Origin: Candidatus Poseidoniia archaeon
Lineage (GTDB): Archaea; Thermoplasmatota; Poseidoniia; MGIII; CG-Epi1
DNA: 64,000 bases
Reading direction: 5' to 3'
Assembly (NCBI GenBank): GCA_030748895.1
Contig: JASMLC010000001.1
Location: 42,345 to 106,344 of the forward strand
This document shows positions 24,135 to 33,762 of the stretch, one piece after another. The notes beneath the pieces were generated by a model, which did no database searches, was not told the DNA's origin, and saw nothing but the letters and a program-made list of their open reading frames with translations. The first letter of the stretch is position 1; each line of letters opens with the position of its first letter. The position numbers and the translations under genes are program-made.

Positions 24135-25123
24135 ACCTCGAACCGCTCACGGTCGCCGAGCAGCAAAAGTAATGCAGCTAGAGACAACAAACTGCCGAGC
24201 AGGAAGCCCCAGCTCAGGATGCCGGCGACCGCGCCGAAGAGCGCCAGCCGGAAGTGGCGCTCGAGCAGCGCCGCACCTGCTCCCATCAGCGCCAGCAGCG
24301 CCATCAGCGCCAGCACCGGCGCCTGCGCAGCGCTGGGCGGCCACGGTCGCGCGACGTTGCTGCGCTGGTCGATAATATCGTGACCGTCACCCGGCTCGAG
24401 CTGTGCGTTGAGCAGGTTGGTCGCAGCGGGCCGCAGGTCAATCCAGGTCGAGTGGGTGCGGAAGCCGGGGCTGAAGAAGGTCACCTTCAGTTCGCCGCTG
24501 GTCAGGTTGTGCAGGAAATAGCGCCCTTCCCCGTCGGTGAACGCCTGCTGGCCGCCCGCGGCGACCCGCACGTTCTCGAGCGCGGTGCCGTTGACGTCAA
24601 TCACCGAGCCGTAAAGGCTGGCTGTCGCATCGCCTTCCCACGGCGAGTCGTAGCCGCTCCACTTGATGGCTGTCGCGGTCGCCGCGAACAGCCCGAGCAC
24701 CGCCACCGCGAGCAGCAGCAGCCCCGCCAGCTGCGCCTTGCTGCGCGGGCCGTCGATGACCGATTGCAGCCGCTCTGTGCGGTAGGCGGTCGAGAGCTCG
24801 CCCAACAGCTCGAGTGTCCCGGGCGCGCTCGGCTCGGGCGGGACAGGTGGCTCATCGGGCGGTGCGGGCTCCGGCGGCGCGGTTTCCGGCTCGTCGCCTT
24901 CCGGCGCCTCCTCTTCGGTAGCCACTTCTTCGTCGCCTTGCGGGGATTCCTCTTCGGCCGCCTTTTCCGCTGCCGCCTCCGGGGCGGCTTCCACGGCGGG
25001 CGCTTCCTCGCCCGGGACGTTGAAGCCGTGGTCGCAGCTGGGGCAGGCGACCGACCGCCCCGGCCGGCGTCCGGTATCGAAGCGGATGAAGCAGACCGGG
25101 CACTCCAGTTGTTGCGTCACCAT
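24131..25123 (-). CDS. Zinc ribbon, acidic linker, TM and carboxypeptidase-regulatory-like domain protein
   Basis: 330 residues, domains in order: an N-terminal zinc ribbon (CPVC...CPSCDHGF); a linker of about 70 residues made mostly of Glu, Ala and Pro; a membrane helix (LAGLLLLAVAVLGLFAATAT); a carboxypeptidase-regulatory-like beta sandwich (LYGSVIDVNGTALENVRV ... GRYFLHNL); and three C-terminal helices. The ribbon is predicted in the cytoplasm and the sandwich outside. Function unknown. It starts 50 bases from the divergent uppP and shares one A/T box with it. Confidence 0.7.
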   Translation of the reverse strand: MVTQQLECPVCFIRFDTGRRPGRSVACPSCDHGFNVPGEEAPAVEAAPEAAAEKAAEEESPQGDEEVATEEEAPEGDEPETAPPEPAPPDEPPVPPEPSAPGTLELLGELSTAYRTERLQSVIDGPRSKAQLAGLLLLAVAVLGLFAATATAIKWSGYDSPWEGDATASLYGSVIDVNGTALENVRVAAGGQQAFTDGEGRYFLHNLTSGELKVTFFSPGFRTHSTWIDLRPAATNLLNAQLEPGDGHDIIDQRSNVARPWPPSAAQAPVLALMALLALMGAGAALLERHFRLALFGAVAGILSWGFLLGSLLSLAALLLLLGDRERFEV

Positions 25124-25142
25124 CGGCGCGGACTTGCACCCG

Positions 25143-25155
25143 CGTTAAATAAACG
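25143..25155. promoter_or_regulatory. Shared bidirectional A/T box
   Basis: CGTTAAATAAACG lies midway between the ATG of uppP (25173, plus) and the ATG at 25123 (minus): about 24 and 26 bases from its centre. Both genes therefore look leaderless and served by one near-palindromic TATA element. Confidence 0.6.
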
Positions 25156-25172
25156 TGGCGACTCGCCGCGCG

Positions 25173-25970
25173 ATGGAACCAGCGATAGCGTTGCTGCTCG
25201 GCATCGTGCAGGGGCTGACCGAGTGGCTGCCGGTCAGCAGCAGCGGCCACTTGGTGATTTTCGAGCACCTCAGCGGCGTGCGCCCGCCACTCTTCTTCAA
25301 CATCGCGCTGCATCTCGGCACGCTGCTCGCCGCCGGCTGGCTGCTGCGCACCGACATTGCGGGCGCGCTGCGCGCGACGCCTGCTGCGCTGCGCGCAGTG
25401 CGCACCGGCACGACCGATCCTGACGAGCGCACCGTGCAACTGGTGCTGCTCGCGAGCATCCCGACGGCGATTATCGGCTTCAGCTTTGACGCCTTTGCGA
25501 GCGGCTGGCTCGGCTCGCTACAAATTACGGGAGTTGGGCTGCTCGTGACCGCTGGCGTGCTCTGGCTCTCGCGCGGTCGCGGCGGCACGCTCGACGTGGC
25601 GAGCGTGCCGCTCGTCGTCGGCCTCTGGATGGGGCTGGCGCAGGGGCTGGCGGTGCTACCGGGACTCTCGCGCTCGGGGCTGACAATTGCGGCCGGCATG
25701 GCGGCTGGCATGCGCCCGGTCGCGGCGGCGCGGCTCTCGTTCCTGATGTCGATGCCCGCCATCCTCGGCGCAACCGCCCTCGAGCTGCTGCAGGAGCGCG
25801 AAGGCGCGCTCGCGGGAGTCGCGCCGGCCGAGTTCCTGCTCGGGATGGCTGCCGCCGCCATCACCGGCTTCCTCGCGCTGCGCTGGCTGCTGGCGCTGGT
25901 GGAGCAGCAGCGGTTCCACTGGTTTGCGCCATATTGTGGGCTGGTCGGCGCGGCGCTCCTGCTGCTGTAA
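25173..25970 (+). CDS. uppP: Undecaprenyl-diphosphatase UppP (BacA family)
   Basis: Integral membrane phosphatase recycling polyprenyl diphosphate carriers; in archaea the carrier is probably a polyprenyl/dolichyl phosphate for glycan transfer. It has 265 residues and about eight helices. The two active-site motifs are GIVQGLTEWLPVSSSGHL at the N terminus and AQGLAVLPGLSRSGLTIAAG in the second half. ATG 25173 fits the A/T box 24 bases upstream; a GTG at 25155 would add six residues. The last 20-30 codons are duplicated downstream after a dispersed repeat. Confidence 0.93.
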   Translation: MEPAIALLLGIVQGLTEWLPVSSSGHLVIFEHLSGVRPPLFFNIALHLGTLLAAGWLLRTDIAGALRATPAALRAVRTGTTDPDERTVQLVLLASIPTAIIGFSFDAFASGWLGSLQITGVGLLVTAGVLWLSRGRGGTLDVASVPLVVGLWMGLAQGLAVLPGLSRSGLTIAAGMAAGMRPVAAARLSFLMSMPAILGATALELLQEREGALAGVAPAEFLLGMAAAAITGFLALRWLLALVEQQRFHWFAPYCGLVGAALLLL

Positions 25971-26020
25971 CCTTGCAGCGCAGCCTATCTGTCCTCGCTT
26001 CGCTCGGCCAGCGGCTGCTC
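25971..26020 (+). repeat. Dispersed repeat, copy A
   Basis: 50 bases directly after the uppP stop. It matches copy B (34455-34504, opposite strand) at 40 of 50 positions and copy C (26833-26877). In one frame it reads QRSLSVLASLGQRLL, compared with QRNLSGLAELGQRLL in B and RNLSGLALLGQRLL in C; many differences are at third codon positions. It runs straight into a second copy of the uppP 3' end. Confidence 0.7.
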
Positions 26021-26098
26021 GCCCTCGTAGAGCAGCAGCGGTTCCACTGGTTTGCGCCCTACTGCGGGCTGGTCGGCCTCGTTATCCTGTCGCTCTAG
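26021..26098 (+). pseudogene. Duplicated 3' end of uppP
   Basis: Reads LVEQQRFHWFAPYCGLVG and then six further residues before a TAG at 26096-26098. The stretch 26030-26077 repeats 25902-25949 with only 3 mismatches in 48 bases, all silent (third bases of Pro, Tyr and Cys codons). The TAG shares CTAG with the stop of the convergent lipoprotein gene. This may be the original end of uppP displaced by an insertion, or a remnant of a second gene copy. Confidence 0.75.
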
Positions 26099-26706
26099 CG
26101 CTGCAGGATTTCGGTCTGGACGACTAGTTCATAGTTGCCCGAATAGAGTTGCGAAGCGACCCCCTCCATCCCCGAGCCGGAGATGGTGATGGTCCACTCG
26201 CCCTCGACCGTGGGGAGCGGTGGCGAGTAGGGGCCGATTTCCTTCTCGTTGCCAGTCCAGTAGACGATTTCGTAGCAGGGCGGCTCGCGGTCATCACGGC
26301 AGAACACCTCGCCGTCCGGGGTGCGGAAGGTGAGGTCGAGCGTTCCCGCCGGCCCTTCCTCGGGTTGCTCGCCACCGATGAGCATGTAGTCAATCGTAAT
26401 CTCGACTCGCAGGTAGCGCGCACCTTGCGGCAGCTCGAACTTGTGGGTATATTCGACCCACGAGAGGTTCTGCAGCGCCTGCTGGAACTGGAGCGGGTCC
26501 TCGGCAATATCCAGCACGGCCTCGATTAGCGTATCCTGGTCCTGGTCGGGGTCGGGCGCGAACTGCCCCTCGAAGTGGTTGAGTTCGACCTGCGTGTAGA
26601 CCGCCTCCGGCTCGGGCACCAGCCGGTCCATCAGCCCGTTCATGGCGGGAACGTCGATGCAGCCCACCGTGGCGAGCATCAGCGCGACCGCCAGCATCCG
26701 CTTCAT
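26095..26706 (-). CDS. Predicted lipoprotein, unknown
   Basis: 203 residues starting MKRMLAVALMLATVGCIDVP: a signal peptide whose VGC lipobox predicts a lipid-anchored Cys at residue 16. The exported part ends in a beta-rich region (EGEWTITISGSGMEGV...) resembling jellyroll or proprotein-convertase-like exterior domains, and contains one possible disulfide (VFCRDDREPPCYE). I do not recognise the family. ATG 26706 fits an ATTAAA box 23-28 bases upstream. A longer frame extending to 26970 is rejected because that stretch includes the box and a dispersed repeat. Confidence 0.65.
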   Translation of the reverse strand: MKRMLAVALMLATVGCIDVPAMNGLMDRLVPEPEAVYTQVELNHFEGQFAPDPDQDQDTLIEAVLDIAEDPLQFQQALQNLSWVEYTHKFELPQGARYLRVEITIDYMLIGGEQPEEGPAGTLDLTFRTPDGEVFCRDDREPPCYEIVYWTGNEKEIGPYSPPLPTVEGEWTITISGSGMEGVASQLYSGNYELVVQTEILQR

Positions 26707-26728
26707 GTCCGCCCCGTGCGCTTGAAGG

Positions 26729-26734
26729 ATTAAA
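26729..26734 (-). promoter_or_regulatory. TATA box of the lipoprotein gene
   Basis: TTTAAT on the minus strand, 23-28 bases upstream of ATG 26706, indicating a leaderless transcript. Confidence 0.5.
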
Positions 26735-26832
26735 GATTGTCGCCGTCGCCGCAGGCGGCAGCAGCCGCGTGTCGCGCGTAGCGGGACACGCCAGACTGCG
26801 CTTGCCAGCCTGCGACCGACGGGAGCGGGCGA

Positions 26833-26877
26833 CAGCAGCCGCTGGCCGAGCAGGGCGAGGCCAGAGAGGTTGCGCTC
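26833..26877 (-). repeat. Dispersed repeat, copy C
   Basis: Matches copy B at 38 of 45 positions. It lies in the divergent region between the lipoprotein gene and gltX, oriented as in copies A and B relative to its reading frame (RNLSGLALLGQRLL). It abuts a perfect GC-rich hairpin. No duplicated gene end was found beside this copy. Confidence 0.65.
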
Positions 26878-26904
26878 GCCGCCGCCGCGAGTCGCGGCGG
26901 CGGC
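26878..26904. other. Perfect 12-base inverted repeat (GC-rich hairpin)
   Basis: GCCGCCGCCGCG and its complement CGCGGCGGCGGC are separated by AGT. It sits directly next to copy C of the dispersed repeat and 32 bases before the gltX start. It lacks a T-run on either side, so a terminator is not indicated; it may be part of the repeat element or regulate gltX. Confidence 0.6.
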
Positions 26905-26936
26905 AGATTGATAACCCCACCATCGCCCTCGTCGCC

Positions 26937-28562
26937 GTGGAAGCGGAAGAGGCGCTGCGCGCAGCCGCATTGCAGGAGGCGGCGCGGCATGGTGCGGCGC
27001 AGCCGAAATCGGTGCTGGGGAAGGTGCTCGGCGCGCACCCGGAATTGCGGTCGCAGGCGCGTGAACTCAGTGCAGTCGCCGAGCGCATTGTCGCCGAAGT
27101 GAACGCGCTCTCGCCCGCGGAAGTGGCGGCACAGGCGCCCGCCCCACCGGAGCCCCGCCAGGCGACCGACAGCGGCCACCGCGGGCTCCCGCCGCTCGAG
27201 GCCGACGGTGCAGTGGTGCTGCGCTTCGCGCCCGGTCCGAGCGGGCCGCTGCACTTCGGCCACTCGCGCGCGGTGGCGCTGAACCACGCTTACCGCGAGC
27301 TGCACGACGGCAAGCTCATCCTGCGGCTGGAGGACACCAACCCGGCGGCGGTCGACCCCGGCGCGTACGACCTGATTGCGGCCGACATGGAGTGGCTCGG
27401 CGCGACGCCCGACGAGACGGTGGTGCAGTCGGATCGGCTCGAGATTTACTACGACGACGCCCGCGAACTGCTGTCGCGCGGCGCGGCCTACGTCTGCCAT
27501 TGCGACGCCGAGGAGTGGCGCGAGCTGAAGCGCCAGAGCACCGCCTGCCCCTGCCGCGGCGGCAAGCCTGAGGCGCAGCAGGCAGCGTTCGAGGCGCTGC
27601 TTTCCGGGGACGACGACATCGTCGTCGTGAAGACTGACCTCGAAGACCGGAACCCGGCGCTGCGCGACTTCGTCGCCTTGCGGGTCGCTGAGGCGGAGCA
27701 CCCGCGGCAGGGCGACGCGTGGCGGGTCTGGCCGACCTACAATTTCGCCGTCGCGGTCGACGATTACCGGCTCGGCGTGACGCACGTATTGCGCGGCAAG
27801 GACCATTTGAACAACACGCAGCGCCAGCAGTGGGTCTACCGCCACCTCGGCTGGGACGAGCCGCAATTCATCCACTACGGACTGGTCTCGATTCCTGACA
27901 CGCTGCTCAAGACCAGCACCATCCGCGAAGGCCTCGCTGCCGGGGAATACTCGGGCTGGGACGACCCCCGCCTCGCGACGCTGGGGGCGCTGCGGCGCCG
28001 CGGCTACCAGCCGCAGGCTATCATGGATTACTGGGTCGCCGCCGGCGTCAAGGAGGCCGATATTTCCCTGTCATGGCAGAACCTGGAGGCGGCCAACCGC
28101 GCGCTCGTCGAGCCCGAAGCAAAGCGGCTATTCTGGGTGCCGGAGCCGGTCGAGTTGAGGCTCGACGCGCCACAGCCGCTGGAGAAGCATGCGCCGTTCC
28201 ATCCCGACCGCGACGAGATGGGCGAGCGACGCGAAACGGTCGCGCCGGGTGCGACCGTTTCGCTGCCGGCGGCCGACGTGCAGAAGCTGGCAGAGGGCGA
28301 CCTGCTGCGGCTGAAAAACCTCTGCAACTGCCGGCTGCGCGACGGCCGGCTCGAGCACGCCGGCGACGACCCGGTCAAGGGCGTGCCAATCGTCCAGTGG
28401 TGCGCAGCCGGCACACCGTTGCAGCTGCTGCGGCCGGACGGCTCGGCGACCGATGGCATCGCGGAGCCGGCGACGGCAGAACTGGAAGGCGAAGTGGTGC
28501 AGTTCGAGCGAGTTGGCTTCGTCAGGCTGGAGCGAGGGCGAGCGCTATTCCTGCACCGCTGA
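26937..28562 (+). CDS. gltX: Glutamyl-tRNA synthetase, archaeal type
   Basis: Charges tRNA-Glu (and in many archaea tRNA-Gln for later amidation). About 541 residues. The archaeal N-terminal helical extension (SVLGKVLGAHPELR...EVNALSPAEV) precedes the class I core: FAPGPSGPLHFGHSRA is the HIGH region. A KMSKS-like loop is altered, around LLKTSTIREG. A beta-barrel anticodon-binding C-terminal domain follows, as in archaeal GluRS/eukaryotic GlnRS. The start is uncertain: GTG 26937 has TTGATAA 23-29 bases upstream, and no ATG lies in frame nearby. Confidence 0.93.
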   Translation: MEAEEALRAAALQEAARHGAAQPKSVLGKVLGAHPELRSQARELSAVAERIVAEVNALSPAEVAAQAPAPPEPRQATDSGHRGLPPLEADGAVVLRFAPGPSGPLHFGHSRAVALNHAYRELHDGKLILRLEDTNPAAVDPGAYDLIAADMEWLGATPDETVVQSDRLEIYYDDARELLSRGAAYVCHCDAEEWRELKRQSTACPCRGGKPEAQQAAFEALLSGDDDIVVVKTDLEDRNPALRDFVALRVAEAEHPRQGDAWRVWPTYNFAVAVDDYRLGVTHVLRGKDHLNNTQRQQWVYRHLGWDEPQFIHYGLVSIPDTLLKTSTIREGLAAGEYSGWDDPRLATLGALRRRGYQPQAIMDYWVAAGVKEADISLSWQNLEAANRALVEPEAKRLFWVPEPVELRLDAPQPLEKHAPFHPDRDEMGERRETVAPGATVSLPAADVQKLAEGDLLRLKNLCNCRLRDGRLEHAGDDPVKGVPIVQWCAAGTPLQLLRPDGSATDGIAEPATAELEGEVVQFERVGFVRLERGRALFLHR

Positions 28563-28577
28563 TTCGCTGACGACTGA

Positions 28578-28586
28578 TATATAAAA
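28578..28586 (+). promoter_or_regulatory. TATA box of gyrB
   Basis: TATATAAAA, one of the strongest A/T boxes in the window, 51-59 bases before the gyrB ATG; a leader of about 30 bases with GGTAG before the ATG is implied. A second box, CTTTTAACC, lies at about 28598. Confidence 0.6.
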
Positions 28587-28633
28587 TCAGGGACACACTT
28601 TTAACCCCATACGCCTGCCGTCCCGACAGGTAG

Positions 28634-30604
<1,971 letters not shown>

Positions 30605-30676
30605 GGCTGCTCCGGCGCGACTAGCTGTATTCCGTTTCCATCCGGAATAGCCGCAGCCCAATATAAATTATAATAG

Positions 30677-31477
30677 TCAAGTTCCAAGTCTGAACTCGGA
30701 AAGCAGCCCCCGCACGGTCGCGACTGCCGAGAGCGCCGCCAGGTGCGAAGTGCGTGGATTGCGCAGGCTCGGCAGGTTCGCGACCTCGACGCGCATGCGG
30801 CCGAAATCGCCCTCGACTGTGATGATGTGGGTGTTGCGCTCCGCGTCCGGGTCGGCGACGATGCGCACCCGCGTGCCCTCGGCGCCGAGCCCCGCCAGCC
30901 CGAGCGTCGCGGCGACGTTAACGTTCTGCGGAAAGCGGCGGCACGCTTCGGCGGCGGCACCGTCGAAGATGGTGCGCGGCTTGCGGATGCGTGCCAGCGC
31001 GCCGCCTTCCCACGCCTCGGTGCCCTCGAACATGCGCGGCGGCTTGCGCGTCTCCAGTTCGACGCTGTGCAAGTTGCCGACTTGAGCCGACTTGAGCCCG
31101 TCCAGTCCCGCAATGGCGCCCGACGGGACGTGGAAGTGGCTGCCGCCCTTGCGCGCTGCGCGCCTGAGCGCGCGCAGCGTTGCGGGTTCGGCGAGCGCAC
31201 CGACCGACATCACGACCAGCTCGCGCCCCGCCTCGAGCACGGCGGGGCCGCGCGACCGCACCGCCGCCTGCGACGCCGCCTCGACAACCACCTCGACCTC
31301 ATCGAGCATCGCGCCGAAGCTGGGGACATAGGTGATTTTGTCCATCGCACGCGCCAGTTCGCGAGCGCGGGTGCGGGCGCGGTCCCAGATGATGATTTCG
31401 CTGACACCCGGCTCCGCCTGCAGGAAGCGCGCCAGCGTCGAGCCGATTGAGCCGCAGCCAATCAGCCCGAGTCGCAC
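30677..31477 (-). CDS. nadX: L-aspartate dehydrogenase (NadX-type)
   Basis: NAD(P)-dependent enzyme that oxidises L-aspartate to iminoaspartate, the entry to NAD synthesis, or works in reverse in amination. It has 266 residues. The N-terminal Rossmann motif is GLIGCGSIGSTLA; the family segment SVGALAEPATLRAL and the C-terminal THIITVEGDFGRMRVEVANLPS...NPRTS are typical. A homoserine dehydrogenase-like fold is shared, but the length and motifs favour aspartate dehydrogenase. It overlaps the upstream aminotransferase by 16 bases. Confidence 0.85.
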   Translation of the reverse strand: MRLGLIGCGSIGSTLARFLQAEPGVSEIIIWDRARTRARELARAMDKITYVPSFGAMLDEVEVVVEAASQAAVRSRGPAVLEAGRELVVMSVGALAEPATLRALRRAARKGGSHFHVPSGAIAGLDGLKSAQVGNLHSVELETRKPPRMFEGTEAWEGGALARIRKPRTIFDGAAAEACRRFPQNVNVAATLGLAGLGAEGTRVRIVADPDAERNTHIITVEGDFGRMRVEVANLPSLRNPRTSHLAALSAVATVRGLLSEFRLGT

Positions 31478-32556
31478 AGCCGCTCCATCACGCGCGGGAA
31501 ATGCTCGGCGAACCGCTCGACCTCGGGGGTCGGCAGCGAGAAGGAGACGCGCACGAAGCGGTCGCCGAAGCGCGCCGAGACGTAATTACCGGCGCGGATG
31601 AAAACCTGATGGTCGTAAAGCAGCGCATCCTGCACCGCCTGCGGCGAAACCCCGCACTCCGCGATGTCGATGACCATCATGCTGGCTGCCGACGGGTAGA
31701 CCGGCAGGTGCGCGGCGTCGACGGCGTCGACGGCGCGCTTGATGATGGCCTGGTTGCGGTGGCAGGTTTCAAGGTTCCGCGGCAGCCACTCCGACTTTGT
31801 CTCGAGCGCGGCAATCGCGGCGCGCTGGCCGATAATTGAAATCCCCAAATCGGAGACCATACTGCCGGCGATGTCATCGATGAACTCCTGCGGTGCCACC
31901 AGCGCCCCCACGCGCAGCCCCGCCAGCCCGCAGTTCTTGCTCACCGAGTAGGCGATGATGGTGCGCTCCGGTGTGAACTCGGTCGCCAACGTGTGCTCTG
32001 GTGCGAAGTCGCGGTAGGTGATGTCATCGATAATCCACAGGTCGTGCTCGCGCGCGATTTCGCAGAGCGCGCGCACCTCCTCACGCGGGTAGGTCGAGCC
32101 GAGCGGGTTGAGCGGGTCAATCAGCAGGATGCTCTTCGTCTCCGGCGTAATGGCAGCCCGGACCGCGTCCAGGTCGAAGCGGCAGCTACCGCCGTAAATC
32201 GGCAGGTCGGTGCACTCGGCGCCGCCCATTTTCGCGAACTTGTGGATGATGAAATAGGACGGGTCTGACGTAATCATGCGGCTCCCGGGCGGCTGCAGGT
32301 AGCGCATCAGGCAGTAGAGCGCCTCAGTGCCGCCGTTGGTGATGTGCATCCCGAAGTCGGGCAGTCCCAGGTCTTCGCGGATGAGCTCGCGCAGCCGCGG
32401 CAGCCCCTGCGCGAGCGGATACTTGTTGAATTCCCGGCTGGCGGCCGAGTCGCGGATGGCCTGCTCGATGGCGGGATGCGTCGGCAGGTGGTTGGTGTTC
32501 TGCGCCATCCAGACGATGTCGTCGCGACCGTGCGCGTACGCGAAGTCCCCGCTCAT
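31462..32556 (-). CDS. Class I/II PLP-dependent aminotransferase
   Basis: 364-residue fold-type I aminotransferase. The cofactor Lys is in YSVSKNCGLAGLRVG, the phosphate/ring-contact region is TNGGTEALYCLMR, and the Asp of LWIIDDITYRDF binds the pyridine nitrogen. The usual NPNNPTG is changed to DPLNPLGS. The C-terminal Arg in RFVRVSFSLP should bind the substrate carboxylate. The substrate cannot be read from sequence; translational overlap with aspartate dehydrogenase suggests aspartate/oxaloacetate or a linked amino acid. Histidinol-phosphate aminotransferase is an alternative. Confidence 0.85.
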   Translation of the reverse strand: MSGDFAYAHGRDDIVWMAQNTNHLPTHPAIEQAIRDSAASREFNKYPLAQGLPRLRELIREDLGLPDFGMHITNGGTEALYCLMRYLQPPGSRMITSDPSYFIIHKFAKMGGAECTDLPIYGGSCRFDLDAVRAAITPETKSILLIDPLNPLGSTYPREEVRALCEIAREHDLWIIDDITYRDFAPEHTLATEFTPERTIIAYSVSKNCGLAGLRVGALVAPQEFIDDIAGSMVSDLGISIIGQRAAIAALETKSEWLPRNLETCHRNQAIIKRAVDAVDAAHLPVYPSAASMMVIDIAECGVSPQAVQDALLYDHQVFIRAGNYVSARFGDRFVRVSFSLPTPEVERFAEHFPRVMERLCDSG

Positions 32557-32641
32557 CGCGGGCGACGCGTCAGGGCTGAATTAAGAGTGCGCCCGGCGCG
32601 GCGGCCCCCGGCTTCATTAAGCGCCCGAGCGGTTCGTCGGC

Positions 32642-33544
32642 GTGCGCGCGCCCCTGCGACTCTGGCTGCGATTCATCGGCGTCGAGTTCTGGCTGGTCGC
32701 GCTGGTGCCGTTCCAGATTGGTTTCATCGTCGGCGCGCAGGCGTGGAGCAGCGCCGCTGGCTTTCTGGGGCTGGCGACGGTGGCGCTGCTGACGTCGAGC
32801 AGTTTCGTCCTGAACCACCTCTGCGACCTCGATAGCGACCGGCGGAATCCCCGCAAGGCGTTCAGCCTGCTCGTGCGGGGCGACCTCACCCCGGCAGCCG
32901 GATGGGCGCTCTTCGGCGCGCTGCAGGCGGCGACGCTGGCGCTGGCGGCGCTCGCGGGGCGCGATTTTTTCCTGTGCCTGCTCGGCCTTACGGCGATTTC
33001 GCTCGCCTACAATATCGCGCCGCTGCGGCTCAAGGAAAGGCCGGGACTGGACATCGCTTCCAACGGCGCCAGCCTCGGCTTCCTGCTGCCGCTGGCGGGC
33101 TGGTCGCTCTCGCAGCCGCTGGCGGAATTCCCGCGACTCTACTTTGCGTCGGTCGTCTGCTATCTCGTCGCGTTCTACTGCCCCACGATGGCGGTCGACG
33201 TCGCCGCTGACCGCGCGGTCGGCACGACCACCTTCGCGACGCGCTTCGGCGCGGTGGCGACGATGCGGCTCTCGTGGGCTGCGACGACTGCCGGCGCCGG
33301 AATCCTGTTCTGGAGCGGCGCGACCGACGCGTTTCCGTGGGACCGCAACCTGCTCTGGTGGACCGGCTGGATTCTGCTGCTGCAGCCGCTGGCGCACTGG
33401 CGCGAGCTGCCGCCCAACGTTGCGCCAGACTACGAGACGGTGCGTCGCGGGTCGATTATCCTCGCGACGATTGCGGCACTCGCGACCGCGTCGTTCCTCT
33501 GGCTCTACCTCTCTGGCTCGCCGTCTCCACCCTTCAGGCGTTGA
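32642..33544 (+). CDS. UbiA-family prenyltransferase
   Basis: Integral membrane aromatic/lipid prenyltransferase, 300 residues with about eight or nine helices. The two Asp-rich motifs are NHLCDLDSDRRNPRK (first) and DVAADRAVGTTT (second), which bind Mg-diphosphate. Archaeal members include geranylgeranylglyceryl-phosphate geranylgeranyltransferase (DGGGPS), quinone prenyltransferases and haem O synthase; which one this is remains open, and the first motif is not a perfect NDxxD. The start is GTG. The 3' end overlaps the convergent zinc-ribbon gene by 11 bases. Confidence 0.85.
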   Translation: MRAPLRLWLRFIGVEFWLVALVPFQIGFIVGAQAWSSAAGFLGLATVALLTSSSFVLNHLCDLDSDRRNPRKAFSLLVRGDLTPAAGWALFGALQAATLALAALAGRDFFLCLLGLTAISLAYNIAPLRLKERPGLDIASNGASLGFLLPLAGWSLSQPLAEFPRLYFASVVCYLVAFYCPTMAVDVAADRAVGTTTFATRFGAVATMRLSWAATTAGAGILFWSGATDAFPWDRNLLWWTGWILLLQPLAHWRELPPNVAPDYETVRRGSIILATIAALATASFLWLYLSGSPSPPFRR

Positions 33545-33713
33545 CGAAGCCGAGAATCTTGCGGCAGTTCGCGCAGGAGATGGACATGACCTGCCCGCCG
33601 CCAGTATCCAAATCGATGGCACTGAAACGGTAGGTGTTATCGACCACGCCGATATCCTTCTTGCAGAAGGGGCATTTCTCCGGCGCGTCCGGGTCTGCCG
33701 AGCTGCTGAACAT
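33534..33713 (-). CDS. Small zinc-ribbon protein
   Basis: 59 residues with CPFCKKD and CANCRKIL about 30 residues apart, making one zinc ribbon, and a short beta-rich middle (TYRFSAIDLDTGGG). No membrane segment. The long open frame continues upstream but the ATG at 33713 fits an A/T box 21-30 bases upstream. Function unknown; small ribbons of this sort are common archaeal genes of uncertain role. Confidence 0.7.
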   Translation of the reverse strand: MFSSSADPDAPEKCPFCKKDIGVVDNTYRFSAIDLDTGGGQVMSISCANCRKILGFVNA

Positions 33714-33733
33714 GGGTGCAGCGCAGGCTGCCG

Positions 33734-33743
33734 TGTATTTATG
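33734..33743. promoter_or_regulatory. Shared bidirectional A/T box
   Basis: TGTATTTATG is centred about 25 bases from ATG 33713 (minus strand) and about 25 bases from GTG 33763 (plus strand). The two start codons are 50 bases apart, the same geometry as at 25143. Confidence 0.6.
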
Positions 33744-33762
33744 CGCGCGGTCGCTGCCCTTC

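Noticed and set aside
26707-26970. N-terminal extension of the lipoprotein frame
   Set aside because: It runs through a TATA box and a dispersed repeat; the signal peptide begins at 26706.
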